Notes: generated by a model not told the origin, from the sequence alone. Positions 30,366 to 42,665 are shown, numbered from the stretch's first letter. The stretch is 64,000 nucleotides of DNA from Rhizopus arrhizus (GCA_024220505.1 JAKZZE010000002.1:992001-1056000); one strand, 5' to 3'. Translations and numbers: made by a program.

Positions 30366-31240
30366 AGATAATGAAGTGAGAAAAATGAAAAGAAGATAGT
30401 ACTTGAAAACTAGTGAATGAGTCTCTATGTAACCTCTTTATTAGATTTCAAGACGAGAGAGAGAACCCATTTAATCAAACTACGCCTTTATATAGGAAAT
30501 GCAATTATTCAGAGACCGAAGTGAGTTCAAGGTCAATTTTAGTATTGAGCTTGAACAATATAAACATTGTATATGGTTAATATTGTAAATGAGTCTTGCA
30601 GAATATGTAATAAATAATATTATGTATTCTGTACTTGCTATTTCTTTTATAAGATTTGAGTAATCTCATACGAATAATAAATATTTAATGAGGTAAATAC
30701 GACATCATTCATTCGTTTAGATCGATAAAGTTACTATGTAAGAAAAAACAATATTCCATTCTGATATGCATAGTCTCAATGCAACTTAATACATTGGATC
30801 ATAAAACAGACTGTGCAAAGGCTTATTACTATAATAAGTTGGTATTATATATGCAAGACATTTGTTACTTTTTACAATATAATTTATCGTCAGATCTTTA
30901 TGCTTTAACTACGCTAGTGTTGGAGATTCTTGGCCTATAGCATAATTTATTATTTTACTATGTTTTCCTATAACATATTCGACTTTAGAAGTATTGCTCG
31001 GTCTCGCCAATCTTTGTCCCTATTTTATACTTAAAAAGGCTTCATGCAGTTTCTTTTTTAAATTATACCAATTTTATAAAACAGACAAGGCTATTAAACA
31101 CAAGTTAAAGACCAAAAATATAATGACCTTCGATAAAATAGAAAAGCATTCTTAGAAGAAACCCTTTGTCCAGAAGCTTAAAGTATACGACATGTATAAA
31201 CTTGAATAACCTTAGACTTGAAGCAGTAAAATACATTAAT
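30366..31240. other. Intergenic, no gene seen
   Basis: The sequence is AT-rich with no convincing frame, RNA gene or repeat beyond the possible LTR scrap noted with the relic to its left. Confidence 0.4.
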
Positions 31241-33347
31241 TTAATTAGGAGAAGAAGGGTTGGAATAAAACGGTCCAAGAGCGGACATTCCTGCTTTGTC
31301 TTCTTCTTCTGTCAATTTAAGAATCGATGCATTGACCATCGAAGAAAGAGATTCAAACTCCACATCTTCGAAACGGGATTTTATCAATGCAGCAGCATTC
31401 TCCTTTTTTAGCTGCGAAATGTTGTTAACCGATTCAGTTAACAAGCACTAACAAGAAAAAAAAGTTAAGCTAAAACATACTATAAGGGTGCATGTGGTAT
31501 TTGCCTTAAAATTCCAGAAGAAGTTTATGATGGCCGGCATAGCCTCCAGCTTGTCTTCTATATCTGGTTTTATCAGCAACATATCTTCCAGCCAGAGCTC
31601 ATAGACAGGCCCTTCTGGCTCAAATCTAAGGCTCCACAAATACAAAGTCTCCTCTAAAACATTACATAAGTAAGTAAAAGGTACAAGGTAAAATAAAGAA
31701 ATATACAACTTACCGGCAGCGTGAATGAAAAACATTTTGATACAACGAAACGTCTCCATAGTACCTTCATGGTACACATCAGCAATGCTTTTTAGCATTG
31801 CTAATAGCCCGAAAAGGCCTTTGTGGTGATCAAAGCAAATTTTTGACTTGTCTGTGCAGCCAAAGTGTCGCGATGTCTCTAACAAGACAACCTCCAGACT
31901 TTTGTAGCCATATAGCCTGATGATACCATCTGCCATGTATCTGTCTCTGTCATCTTGACTATTTTCTAGCTCTTTCATTTGTTTTGACATAGCCTTCAAG
32001 TTTACTTCACCTGGAAGGAAGTCAGAACGAGAGCCAACCATTTCCGATGCCACTGCATCTGCAACTGCTTTTAAAAATGGATATACGAAGAGGCTATTAA
32101 AGGTAGATTCTCCTTCGTTTATTTCCAATCTGGAAGTATGAAAAGCATATCTATAGAAATATAACTGTAAATTATAACGTTCGACAGAACACAATGCATG
32201 AAGTGTAATTTACACTGCTCGAAAAATGGCTTCCAAGAAATCGAATGCAAGCTCTTCATTGTCTTCGGCAGTTGGAACTTCTCTAATGGCCTTTTTATAT
32301 TCCTGAATATCGCTCTATAAGTTTGTTTTAAAATTAAATCTGATAGAACATATTTAGATGTGAAAAAGTGTGCTTACGCTATCAATAACTTTGTTTATGT
32401 ATGGAATACATATTGCAGGAAGATAATTTTTTTTTTGTTCATGGTTTTTTAAATGTTCTCCATATATTTTTTTGTCCAAATTTGGGCGAGATGAAACCCC
32501 TTTACCGCAACGAATTACATTATGGAATTCAGGGCTGCAATAATATTTGAGTAAAGGTTTTAAGAATTTCTCATAATACAATACTACTTGAAAATACCCG
32601 AATATTTACCTGAATGGGTGAAAATTTTTGTTATCGGCGAGAAAATTAGCCCAATCTTTCCAAAAACTACGTACCTATGAAATATAAATGTTAGTGATCA
32701 TTCAGTAAATTTTTACAGTTCATCATGGTTATATTTACATCTTCTTTCTCCGTCTCCATCTCTTTCTCTTTCGTCCTCTTCTCTTTCTCCGTCTCCGTCT
32801 CTTTTTCTTTCCCTTTCGTCCTTTTCTCTTTCTCCTCCGTTAACTTCACAGTCTATAATATGTAGAAATATGTCAGTATCGTTATCTAGTCAACTCTTCT
32901 TAGTATGAGTCACATTACGTTAAAATCGCCAATAATACCATTATTGGAAATTTTAATACTATAATTATTGTTTATTCTTCTTTTTTTCTTAGGCAAGGAG
33001 AAAGCAGCTTTCATTTCAGTCCTGCTTGGCTATAAGTATAACTCAATTTAATATGCACCTTTTAATGAGTAAAAATGAATTTTACATACCATTTCTTCAT
33101 TTTTCAAACCAGTAACATAATCCTTTATCTCACTTGGAACCTCTTCCAAAGTCGTGATCCACTCAAGATCAATAATGTAGTCGTTCAATAGGCGCTTATA
33201 ATTCTTAATCTTGTTAATATCGTTATGAGTTAATTTAAAGTAATTTATAAAAGACCACTGTTTGGCAGGTTGAGTAGTGAAAAAGGATTTTGGGCCTTCG
33301 ATCAGCTTGTTAATCTTGAAATGATTATATTTATTGTTAAGTGACAT
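31241..33347 (-). CDS. Uncharacterised multi-exon protein (Mucorales-type family)
   Basis: The gene starts at ATG 33347 (MSLNNKYNHF) and stops at 31241. Frame-consistent exons are about 33347-33090, a short low-complexity exon ending about 32745, then VRSFWKDWANFL.., SPEFHNVIRCGKG.., SDIQEYKKAIREV.., and a long exon with DGIIRLYGYKSLEVVLLE, FDHHKGLFGLLAMLK and LYLWSLRFEPEGP, and a final exon starting CLLTESVNN. All junctions but the last use GT-AG; the last is best read as GC-AG (57 nt) because the alternative GT-AG would be only 33 nt. I recall similar uncharacterised proteins in many copies in Mucorales genomes, but cannot name a function. No known domain, signal peptide or membrane segment is clear. 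Confidence 0.7.
32755..32855 (-). repeat. Coding imperfect tandem repeat
   Basis: A purine-rich minus-strand repeat encodes a Lys/Glu/Thr run (KEKETETEKEKRTKEKE) in the second exon of the uncharacterised gene. Two units of about 50 bp are recognisable. It ends at a GTAAAT donor. Confidence 0.7.
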
Positions 33348-33998
33348 GTTAAATGAGAAGCAACTAAAAACCGTTTTTTAGGAAGAAGTTCGGCGCATCG
33401 ATGATGAGTGATAAGGATTTATATTACAAAGATATTCAATATACAAATATGCATATTTAATGTTTCCTTTTTAGCAAACAGTAAAGTACTATAAAATATT
33501 TCGTTCTAACTATATCTCAAGTAATGTTATTTAATTCAACAAACACACGTCTTTAGATGGAATTTTAAGTCAAATATCATTGTAACTTGGCGTATCGTTT
33601 TCTTTATGATTAGCAACCGTTCTATTTGAATGCATATTTGTATGTTTTTATATAACATGCTAATTTCAGGATTGAATATCGAATTCTTACAAATTTTATA
33701 ATGCAATTTATACATATTAATGTGACATTCATTCCTGAAAATAGTGCATCCTCGGATTATTCATATATTTTTTTAAACGTATACGTATTAAAGTTGCCGT
33801 ATTTCCAGACATTTATAAAAATGAAAGTTATAAATTTCAAAGATGAAAAGCTATTCACAATCTTGCTTAACAAATGTGTTATATTATCGTGGCATTTTGA
33901 AAGGTTTGCTTCATAGTAAAAAAAAACATTATACGTTCCTTTTATTTTCAAATTTTTCATCAACTGATTGTATTTGTCTTATTTTTTAGAAAAATAAA
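33348..33998. other. Divergent intergenic region
   Basis: This AT-rich stretch separates the minus-strand gene and the broken plus-strand gene starting at 33999. No regulatory motif stands out. Confidence 0.4.
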
Positions 33999-34140
33999 AT
34001 GGATAAGCACCTTAAAGACTATATAGTAGTAGAACCAAAAATTAACCTTGGAGGAAGGGAATATGCTTATGACATCTTTTTTGGAATGAAAAGCAATTCG
34101 GAAGATTTCATCTACAATGGTTAGTGTATGCTTTTTAGAT

Positions 34141-35561
34141 ATGTTTAATATATTCTAATCTTCTTTATTTGATTTCCAATATGTGGTATGAGCTTTTGTG
34201 GTGGATAAGCATGGTGTTAAAGACTTTGCATGTAATGAAAACACCTTCTTTACAAACAAACACGATCGACTATAGACAAATGATTCGTTCATTTTCTGGC
34301 TTACAGGTAGTCCTTAAACTGGAGGGTCTTGTTAGTTTAAGGACTACTTTGGTTGTGAATAATCTCTGTGGGCTTGGCGGGCTACCCTAAGCTTGTGACG
34401 CAGCTAATCCGAGACGTTGGCAGAGCTGGCTCATCAATAAGATGGACTTTGGTTTGTCTTATTATTGAGATGCTCATCGAGATTATTGTAAAGAAGAGTG
34501 ATCGGCAGAAAATAAAGCCTCAATCGATGGTTTAGGGTTTGATTCGATTGCGAAACTTACATTCTCCGTGAGCTTTGGCGAGTTACCCTTAGCTTGTGAC
34601 GCAACTAGACTAGACGATGGCAGAGTTGACTCGTTAAAAGGATAGGTTTTAACTACTTTTTTAATGAGGTGCTCATCGAGAATGTTTTGCTTTATTTTAT
34701 GCTTGATATTACACAATCAGAAAGCTTCATAGGTAATGTTAATACGCATATTTTTGGAAATGTTTAATATATTCTAATCTTCTTTATTTGATTTCCAATA
34801 TGTGGTATGAGCTTTTGTGGTGGATAAGCATGGTGTTAAAGACTTTGCATGTAATGAAAACACCTTCTTTACAAACAAACACGATCGACTATAGACAAAT
34901 GATTCGTTCATTTTCTGGCTTACAGGTAGTCCTTAAACTGGAGGGTCTTGTTAGTTTAAGGACTACTTTGGTTGTGAATAATCTCTGTGGGCTTGGCGGG
35001 CTACCCTAAGCTTGTGACGCAGCTAATCCGAGACGTTGGCAGAGCTGGCTCATCAATAAGATGGACTTTGGTTTGTCTTATTATTGAGATGCTCATCGAG
35101 ATTATTGTAAAGAAGAGTGATCGGCAGAAAATAAAGCCTCAATCGATGGTTTAGGGTTTGATTCGATTGCGAAACTTACATTCTCCGTGAGCTTTGGCGA
35201 GTTACCCTTAGCTTGTGACGCAACTAGACTAGACGATGGCAGAGTTGACTCGTTAAAAGGATAGGTTTTAACTACTTTTTTAATGAGGTGCTCATCGAGA
35301 ATGTTTTGCTTTATTTTATGCTTGATATTACACAATCAGAAAGCTTCATAGGTAATGTTAATACGCATATTTTTGGAAATGTTTAATATATTCTAATCTT
35401 CTTTATTTGATTTCCAATATGTGGTATGAGCTTTTGTGGTGGATAAGCATGGTGTTAAAGACTTTGCATGTAATGAAAACACCTTCTTTACAAACAAACA
35501 CGATCGACTATAGACAAATGATTCATTCATTTTCTGGCTTACAGGTAGTCCTTAAACTGGA
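34141..35561. repeat. 619-bp tandem repeat, 2.3 copies
   Basis: Units 34141-34759 and 34760-35378 are identical by eye, and a partial third unit spans 35379-35561. Each full unit has 182 bp of the broken gene's exon region plus about 437 bp of filler. The filler begins with an inverted copy of the last exon bases and contains two diverged copies of a roughly 125-bp sequence (about 34365-34490 and 34565-34690). Confidence 0.93.
34307..34347. other. 14-bp perfect inverted repeat (hairpin), recurring at 34926-34966
   Basis: Arms GTAGTCCTTAAACT and AGTTTAAGGACTAC are separated by 13 bases. The left arm is the original exon, and the right arm is the first part of the filler. It could be an insertion scar or a terminal repeat. 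Confidence 0.85.
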
Positions 35562-35790
35562 AGATCGTAATATTATGTAATAATTCTCAAATGCAAATAA
35601 ATCCTGTAAGTACTAATGCTAATAATGTTCATTTTATACAGGGAATAACAGTATTAATGAAGCGTTCAATATATTTACCTTACTCTGCTGAAGAAACGAG
35701 ATTTACTTTCGAAGGCTTTTTTTTACTCTCTAATGAAATATTTGATGGTGTTTTACTCTATATGTTTGTTGCTATATTAGTTTGAATATA

Positions 35791-36300
35791 TGATGAGGAA
35801 CGATAAAAGAAAGCAACAAGCAAAAAAAAAAAACTTACAAACAAATTTGGGTCATTACCTCGCATACCAAAGCAATTACTCTATTATATAACACTTGCTT
35901 ATTCACTTCGCTTACTATACGTATTCATTACAAAATAATATAAATATCTGTAAATTAATCAATTAACAAAATAATAAATTTGAATTTTGATTTCATTCTA
36001 TTGGCTGAAAAACCAACGATTTTTTTTTATAAAATTCTCAAATTGGCAGTCGAACCATTGTACATTAGAAAAAAAAATACCAAGGTGATTTTTTGGCTTA
36101 ATTCATTTGAAACTTGTAATAGAACGTAATGAAAAAGATACTTTTGAAAAAGAATCAAATAACAACTAATCGATGCCATGTAACTGCCAACAGCTATTCC
36201 TAAAAACGAAAGTGGATATGCCATCTTTGAAGGTATATTTTCAGTCAACAAAGCATTTTATATAAGAAAGATTTTATTTATTGAAATGTATTTTGCCATT
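35791..36300. other. AT-rich intergenic region
   Basis: No gene was seen. The right border of the Tnp2-type relic may lie here, but no CACTA-type terminal repeat was found. Confidence 0.4.
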
Positions 36301-36311
36301 TTTTAGATCAC

Positions 36312-38707
36312 ATGAATGTTGATGCAGAGGAGGAAATAAGCCACGAAAACCAACTCAAGCATTTTTTGGTGTACTTTGTTGTTCTTTTTCAAGCAAAGCA
36401 CCTCTCTGTGCAAGCTAGTGAAGACTTGTTGGCCTTTTTTTCTTTCTTTGTTGGTGTTCTTGGTCATGGCATGGAGGTTCCTACAAAGATCTCCATTGCT
36501 CGTGTCATGGTCAACCATTCGTCTGCCAGCAGTGATATCTCGCGTTTTCTTGTCTGTTTCCTCTGCAGAAGCGTCTACACCACGGGAAGTTTGCATACCC
36601 GATAATGCTCTTATGTTAGGTTTGCAAATAACCCTCACCGCTAAGAACAACCATGTGGTAATCCTCTTTTTGTTGGAAGCACCGTCGAGCCTGCCCTTGA
36701 GTACCCTTACAACTCAATTTTGGAAACATTGAAGAAGTTTTTTGCTCGTCCTGCCTTCGAATTTCAAATTGAGCAGTGGAGAAGTAGATCGGTGGAAGAG
36801 GATGTTCTTTACGACATTTATGATGGTAGAGTTTGGGGTCAGCTTGCTGACTCAAATGCTTCAGCCATTTGTCAACAAAGAAAGGTCGTTGATGGTGTCG
36901 TTGAATGTGGACTGGTTTCAGCCTAGTGACGGTATGCACTATTCTTGTGGTGCTGTGTATCTCACTATCAACAATCTCCCTAGAAGTTCGAAGATGAAGA
37001 CTTTCAACGTTATCCTAGTTGGCATAATTCCTGTTCCTGGTGACCAACTTCAAAACTTCTTGCAACCAATGATTGCAGAGCTGAATACCTTGCACAAAGC
37101 CTGCAACAAGTGTTCCACTGTGTTTTCGCGAATCAGTACTGGTGCAAATTCAACGAAGCCAGATTTTTCAGAATTTGACGATGAGCATTGGATTCTGCGA
37201 AACAATACCCAGCAGCGCCAAGAAGCATATGCTTGGCTCAATGCCACCCACATTACACAACAAAGAACCCTGCAGACGGACACAGGAAGTAAATGGAGTG
37301 AACTTCACCGACTAGAATACTTTGATGTTGTAAGGTTAACAACAGTTGATCCTATGCACAATTTATTTCTAGGTACGCCAAAACGAATGGTTGAAGTTTG
37401 GGTAGATCACGGGCTTCTTTCTACGGCTGATTTCAAAGCCATGGCTGATGAATCAGCTTCAATTGCTATTCCTTCACAGTACTGCAGAATATCCAAAGGT
37501 ATGCAACAAATATAAAAGAATTAATTCTGTGATAAGTCTGAACACTAATTTTTTGTATAAAAAAAAAAAAAAAAAAACAAAAAAAAACCCAAAAAAAGGC
37601 AAGATTGAAAGTACTTTTAGCAATATGAAATCCGATGAATGGAGAACGTGGTGTGTTGTGCTTTCGCCTTTTCTGTTGAAACAAAGACTAATCGGTGAAC
37701 ATTTCATCAATTGGATGCGATATGTAGAAGCAGTGAGATTGGTGACTGGTCCTTTGATCACAATTGAAGAAATACACGCACCACATTCATTATTTAAGAC
37801 CTTTGGCAAGACTTGTGCTCAACTTTATGGAAAAACAACTATAACACCTAATATGCATATGCACATGCATTTAAAAGAATGCTTTTTGGACTTTGGTCCC
37901 TCTTATGCCTTTTGGCTCTATGGTTTTGAACGCTTGAATGGTGATGTCAAAAAGATAAATATCAATTACAAGACAGGCTTCGAAACTACTTATGTCACTA
38001 TGCTTACACAAACAATACATACACAAGATCTTATACATTCATTACCAACACTCATTAATACCAACAACGAAGACATGCTCCTACTACTCAACTTTATAAG
38101 GGAAATAGGCGAAGTTACGAATGACGAGAGTGGTCTAACGCCATTTGATTACGCTCAGTTCATAGACGGACCAAGTCTATTTAACCTGACAATTACTAGT
38201 AGTGAGCCTCTGCCACCAAAATCCCTTCCTTCAAAAATTAACAACAAACAACAAATCTTATGCCCTCAACACTATGAAGTCCTACAAAATTATTATATGG
38301 ATACCTATGAAACACCTATTATGAATACAATTAGTACAATGATACAATCATTTAAGAAAATTAACTTGCTTGGACAACGCTACCAACAATCAGACAATCA
38401 TTCATCATCATCATACATTCAAGCCGTTGTAAATAACCAACTACGAATTGGTCAAATATTATATTTTTTTTCACATTCCTTCAACAATACCACTCATTAT
38501 TTTGCATTCGTCAATTGGTACAGCCATGCGACCCAACATTTCCCCACCTTTGATGGTACTGGCATCCAAGTGTGGAAGAATCAATTTGATCCAGTTACAA
38601 GCAACAATATACTTCCAATTTACAGGATTTTCAACCCTGTTGCTATATGTCCATATGTTGATAACCACCTTCTTACTCTCGCTCTGCCAAGACGAATTTT
38701 TATGTAA
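36312..38707 (+). pseudogene. Tnp2-type (CACTA/En-Spm) transposase, decayed
   Basis: The region encodes recognisable Tnp2 blocks: YNSILETLKKFFARPAFEFQ, YDIYDGRVWGQL, then in another frame SLMVSLNVDWFQPSDG, YLTINNLPRS, VILVGIIPVPGD. It continues with VDPMHNLFLGT, and, after an intron with an A-rich core (about 37500-37605), MKSDEWRTWCVVLSP, NWMRYVEAVRLV and LYGFERLNGDVKK. The family usually has a segment with a CDIPA-type motif before the Cys-rich KC..C block; here HKACNKC follows the LxxL region directly, pointing to an internal deletion near 37090. At least one frameshift occurs (about 36850). The C-terminal 230 codons (to 38707) remain open. Confidence 0.8.
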
Positions 38708-38767
38708 TAAATATACTAAATCATTAAAACACTATTATTATTACTGTTGTAGAATAGTAGCTGATTG

Positions 38768-39308
38768 TTAGTTGACATGGATAAATGTAAGTTCTAATAC
38801 AAGAGTGATCTTATTGAACATGATAGTTTCATCTGTTGTAGAGATCCCAGTACTACTCGTAGTAGTAACTTTAGAATCTGTAGCTTTTCCTTTGCCTTTG
38901 AGCCTCTTTTTTAATCCACTCTGTGGAGTATTTTCCCTACCTATGATGGGGTTTCATACGTTAGACTAGCTGTTTACCTACATTAAGTTTGACGATGCAA
39001 CTTACTTTTTCTTTTTCTAGCTGTTACAGCGGGTTGGAAGTCGTCGTCTGAGTTGTCTTCTACATATAGTTCAAACAAGTCTATAACAGTATCAATTTTG
39101 TGGTCAGTGACATTTCAATCCATTATTAGATATGGATCTTACCGTTTTCGCTCTTAGATGGATTTTTTTGATTTGAAGAGAATAAGGTATCTTCTGCTTT
39201 CCTTTCATTTTCCAATGTGTTTTCATGAGTGAAATATACGAACAAAAAGAAAAGGTGTCTCCAGAAATTGATTTGAATGTTAAAAAGAAATACTTTCATC
39301 CCATTCAT
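38768..39308 (-). CDS. Unrecognised small gene with a basic tail, at least three exons
   Basis: Minus-strand exons 39308-39143, 39080-39006 and 38940-38768 join in frame through GT-AG introns (GTAAGA..ATAG, GTAAGT..ATAG). The product has an acidic stretch (DLFELYVEDNSDDDFQPA), a basic cluster (TARKRKS) and a Lys-rich segment (GLKKRLKGKGKA), then a Ser/Thr tail, which suggests a nuclear protein. The true 5' end is uncertain: the Met at 39308 is followed by a hydrophobic stretch that may be intronic. It could also be the second gene of the adjacent CACTA-like element. No family was recognised. Confidence 0.4.
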
Positions 39309-39719
39309 ATAGATTTATTTGAACACAGCTACAATCGAATAATAGCAATGTGCCTACAATGAGCCTACATCATGTAGTAGCTTGCAATAGAAGATACTTG
39401 TTTTCTAGATTCACATAGAATAGTAGTTACATATAGTAGGTAGGACTCGAGAAGTTATTAGCGTCTGAATGTCTCAAGTTCTTTATATTTTTTCATCAAA
39501 CCTCAATGATAAATATGTTAAGAACAAACTTGATGAGCATAAAATCTTCGACCGTCATCTTGTAATGTCACTGTATAATGATGATATATTCACTGAAGAA
39601 AATCCTCATTAAAGGTTCTTTGCTGAACCCAATAAAACTGTTTTAATCATACTAATTCTCGCAAGGTTTACATTCTAAAAAAGTATGGTGTTATAAAAAT
39701 ATCATAGTATGATTCTAAA

Positions 39720-40857
39720 AGCATGTTCATATGGGTATTTTATTACAACAGTGGATGATTTGACTAGAGAAGCCATAAAGAACTTGATTATAATCATCAG
39801 CACTTCGACTCGATAAGTTTTTATTTGACGATGTTTGAGCTTTCATTTAACTATAGCCTAAAACTGCTCAATTGGGTTGAGCTCTGGTGAACAAGGAGAT
39901 AAGTACATTACTCTATAACCTCTACTCTTAATTTTTCTTATCATTTAATGAGGCTTATGAAGAGTACAGTAATCTATTACAAGATAATCATCCATAAGAC
40001 TTTCGTCCATGTTCATGATATCAAAGAGCTCACTTACAAATCTTACAAAGTGGACAGTAGTTGTGCCTTTTGCTACTTGCTTGTTGTTCTCGATGGCAAT
40101 ACTTTTCTCCACATCAATGTGCTCCATAGTAGGCTTTTCAATAATAATGTCGCCTGCTCTTTGCTCTTTGCCTCCTGTAAGCTTTTTTTTTGTTTGGTTG
40201 TCTTCAATGCAACCTCACCAATAAAAACGCAGTTCTTAGTGTAACCCAGATTCGAGCCTTTCCACTTCATGAACCTCTCCTGTCTCATTTGCAAGCTATT
40301 GTCAGAGTTTCTTGTCATAGGGTCGAAGGTTGGCTTCTTTATAGAAATGAGCATGTTGTTTCTCAAGCGATGGTTCATTTGAGGCTTTGAAATCTTCAAG
40401 CCCTTAAACTGCGGTTTCAGAGAATCAATAATGTCATTAGCACAAAGTTGTGAGTCTTTTTCTACTATTTGTTGAATGTGCTACTCATGCTCAGAAGTCA
40501 GTAAGTTGGGTCGGCCGGGATTTCTTTGTAACTTTTTGTAAGCTACTTTTCCAGTTTCTTGATAGTATTTCCACCAGCGTATAGCAGTACGAGGATTAAT
40601 TCCAAGATTCTTTGCATACAAAGTCACTTTTCCTCTTTCCGTAGGACCCTCGATCATTTAGTCAATAAATATCTCTCTGATTTGGTTGTTGTAGTCTTTG
40701 TAGACGCTGCTTTCTTGACAACTTTTATAGTCTTTTTTGTTGAATCTTTTGTACTAGTTTCTTTCTCTGCTGGTTTGAGACTCAAATAAGACTTTTGGCT
40801 CGTTATGGTTTCAAGTACTAAGTTTGGATCACTGATTTCGGTTAATATACCTTCCAT
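39720..40857 (-). pseudogene. IS630/Tc1-superfamily (DDE_3-like) transposase relic
   Basis: The gene reads from ATG 40857 (MEGILTEISDPN) with an early stop, then GPTERGKVTLYAKNLGIN and RTAIRWWKYYQETGKV (helix-turn-helix). It continues with SQMNHRLRNNMLISIKKPTF, CVFIGEVAL (the catalytic Asp replaced by Gly) and VIDYCTLHK (second Asp). The last block is LSPCSPELNPIEQF followed by TAG where Trp is usual. Stops and frameshifts are spread throughout. It is the same superfamily as the relic at 48640-49997. Confidence 0.75.
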
Positions 40858-41190
40858 CGGATGGAAGACTCTCTCTCTATCCTTATTGTAGGAATTATTG
40901 TGTTCGTCCTCATAAAAAAAATGTATTTTTTGTCATTTTATTCAATTGTTAGAGCGAAAGGAAAGAAATAAAGCCTTTACATCGTAGCCGACAATAATCC
41001 CTCAGTAACGCCAATTTGACTTAGCCCAAAAGATAAAGTAAAATTTTAAGAGCGACAATTATTTGCTAGCAAACAGCTAAGCGTTTATTAGTTAACGCCA
41101 TTTATTTTTTCATAATGGACAAAAATTACCAGTCGCACTGTATAATAAATAAATGGTTACAAACCAGAAATAGATTATGATTTATATAAT

Positions 41191-42665
41191 TTACAATACT
41201 CCTTCAGGAAAAGGTTCATATTGTGCAATACCATCTATCTTTTGACCTGTCACTGCATACGATATACATAGTCGAAGTTTGGTTGTAGTCTATATAAAGA
41301 TTTAAATAAAGCCTGTTTATCTCATTCTACATACATACCTATTGTGGATTATTTATTCACATAAACTGTTTTTCTACTGTATTAAGTTGTGCTGTATTGC
41401 TAGTAGCTGAATCTATTTGCAAACCCTAACTTTTTGGTACAGCGGCTTGGAACTGCAAATTGCTAATGACGCCGTAAGACCCACTACTTGAAAATAACAC
41501 TTGTATATTGATAATTGCAGGATTAGATGAATCTTTGGAAGCCAAAAGTTGAACAGATAATCCATTCTTTGAGTATGCTTCAAAACCAGTAATGGAACCA
41601 GAGATAGGTTTCGATGAAATTGACATTGGTAATTCTGTAAGGCTTTGTCCCAAAATATTTAGGCGATTCAAGCTGCTATTGTTTGCTGGTTGTACTGGGG
41701 TTTGATCTTGATGTAAAGATTCATCAATGAATTACTTTTACTGGCTATTGTTGATATGTCAGCTAGAGTTGAGGCTGAAGACGAAGAAGTGCCACTGAAT
41801 AGGTCAACAAGCAAGTCAGTGTTAGAATTCTTTGACTGTTGAGATGATATTGCTGAGATAGAGCTGTCAACGACGCCACTATCGCCTCTACTCGTACCCA
41901 TAAGATCCAAAATTAAATCTTGATTGGTAAGACTCTTAGACTTACTAGTGAATGCTGAGTAAATACTGTAAGAGTTATCTAAGTTAGAGCTATTTCTGAT
42001 GATCGTACGGGGCTCGGGAACAGGCATACGCTCCAGTATGGCAGGCACTCTTGAAATAATACGTAAAGCACATAAAGCAGCCTAGGGTAGTAATGAACCT
42101 TTAATTCAAAATTAAAAATAATTATTTTAGTACCATTTTACGAATATATGTATTTGGACTTACCATTAGTTTTTCAACTTCTGAGCATAAATCACGAGCC
42201 ATTTTAGATGAGGAAATGTTGCCCACTGTACATAACCTACGACAAACATGTTGCTGTGATTCAGATCACTATAAAAAGAAGTACAGTTGTAAGTCTCTCT
42301 ATGTGTGCAGTAATACGTTTATTTACTTTTTTAAACTGCTGGTTACTAAAATTAAAACTTTTATCTTTTCATCAATAAGCAACATGATATCCAAGTAACC
42401 CAAGCGCTTATCAGCGTATTTGGGGCTTACATCTAGCTTTAAAGATTCTATTTGGCCAAAATGAGTAGAATAACTTAGCATGTGAATATATAGTAGCTTT
42501 GCAACATTGGGTATGGCACGTGTCAGGATTCTCATTTTTGAATGCTGTTCTAATATTGGCGCTTTTTTTTTAATTACTGTTCTTTCTTCTGCTGCAGCTT
42601 TACAGACTCTTACGGCTCTAATAAGGTCCTGTTCGTTTATTAGGTTGCTTGTGTTGAGGATCAGC
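41191..42665 (-). pseudogene. AP-1 complex gamma-adaptin pseudogene with internal deletion
   Basis: Gamma-adaptin forms the AP-1 clathrin adaptor at the trans-Golgi. Here the minus strand shows the N-terminal trunk ([48 protein letters not shown]), then SSKMARDLCSEVEKL and ALRIISRVPAILERM. It then jumps to the Ser-rich hinge with a DLLVDLF clathrin-box-like motif and the ear domain (FEAYSKNGLSVQLLASKD, KLRLCISYAVTGQKI). About 400 residues of the trunk are missing. Frameshifts in a poly-A run (about 42570), an in-frame TAG in the ear (about 41430) and a TGA (41357-41359) show that it is dead. Intron remnants are kept, so it arose from a DNA copy rather than from mRNA. A functional copy must exist elsewhere. 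Confidence 0.82.

Larger units (their letters stand above)
33999..35790 (+). pseudogene. Broken gene of an uncharacterised family, disrupted by a tandem repeat
   Basis: Exon 1 starts at ATG 33999 (MDKHLKDYIVVE) and ends near 34118 at a GTTAGT donor. The next exon reads FVVDKHGVKDFACNENTF and then NKHDRL; an extra T at CTATAGAC shifts the frame, after which RQMIRSFSGLQVVLKL continues. This exon occurs three times, in a 619-bp tandem repeat. After the third copy the reading continues, across a frame-consistent intron (about 35608-35640, TACTAAT-like branch site), to KRSIYLPYSAEETRFTFEGF and a stop near 35785. The frameshift is present in all copies, so the gene was dead before or by the time of the duplication. 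Function unknown. Confidence 0.55.

Noticed and set aside
34483..34716. 77-codon minus-strand frame repeated at 35102-35335
   Set aside because: It repeats only because the DNA is tandemly duplicated. The diverged internal copy of the same sequence has several stops, so coding is unlikely.
34141..35561. CRISPR-like or satellite array
   Set aside because: There are only 2.3 long units with no short repeat-spacer pattern. This is a gene-derived tandem duplication.
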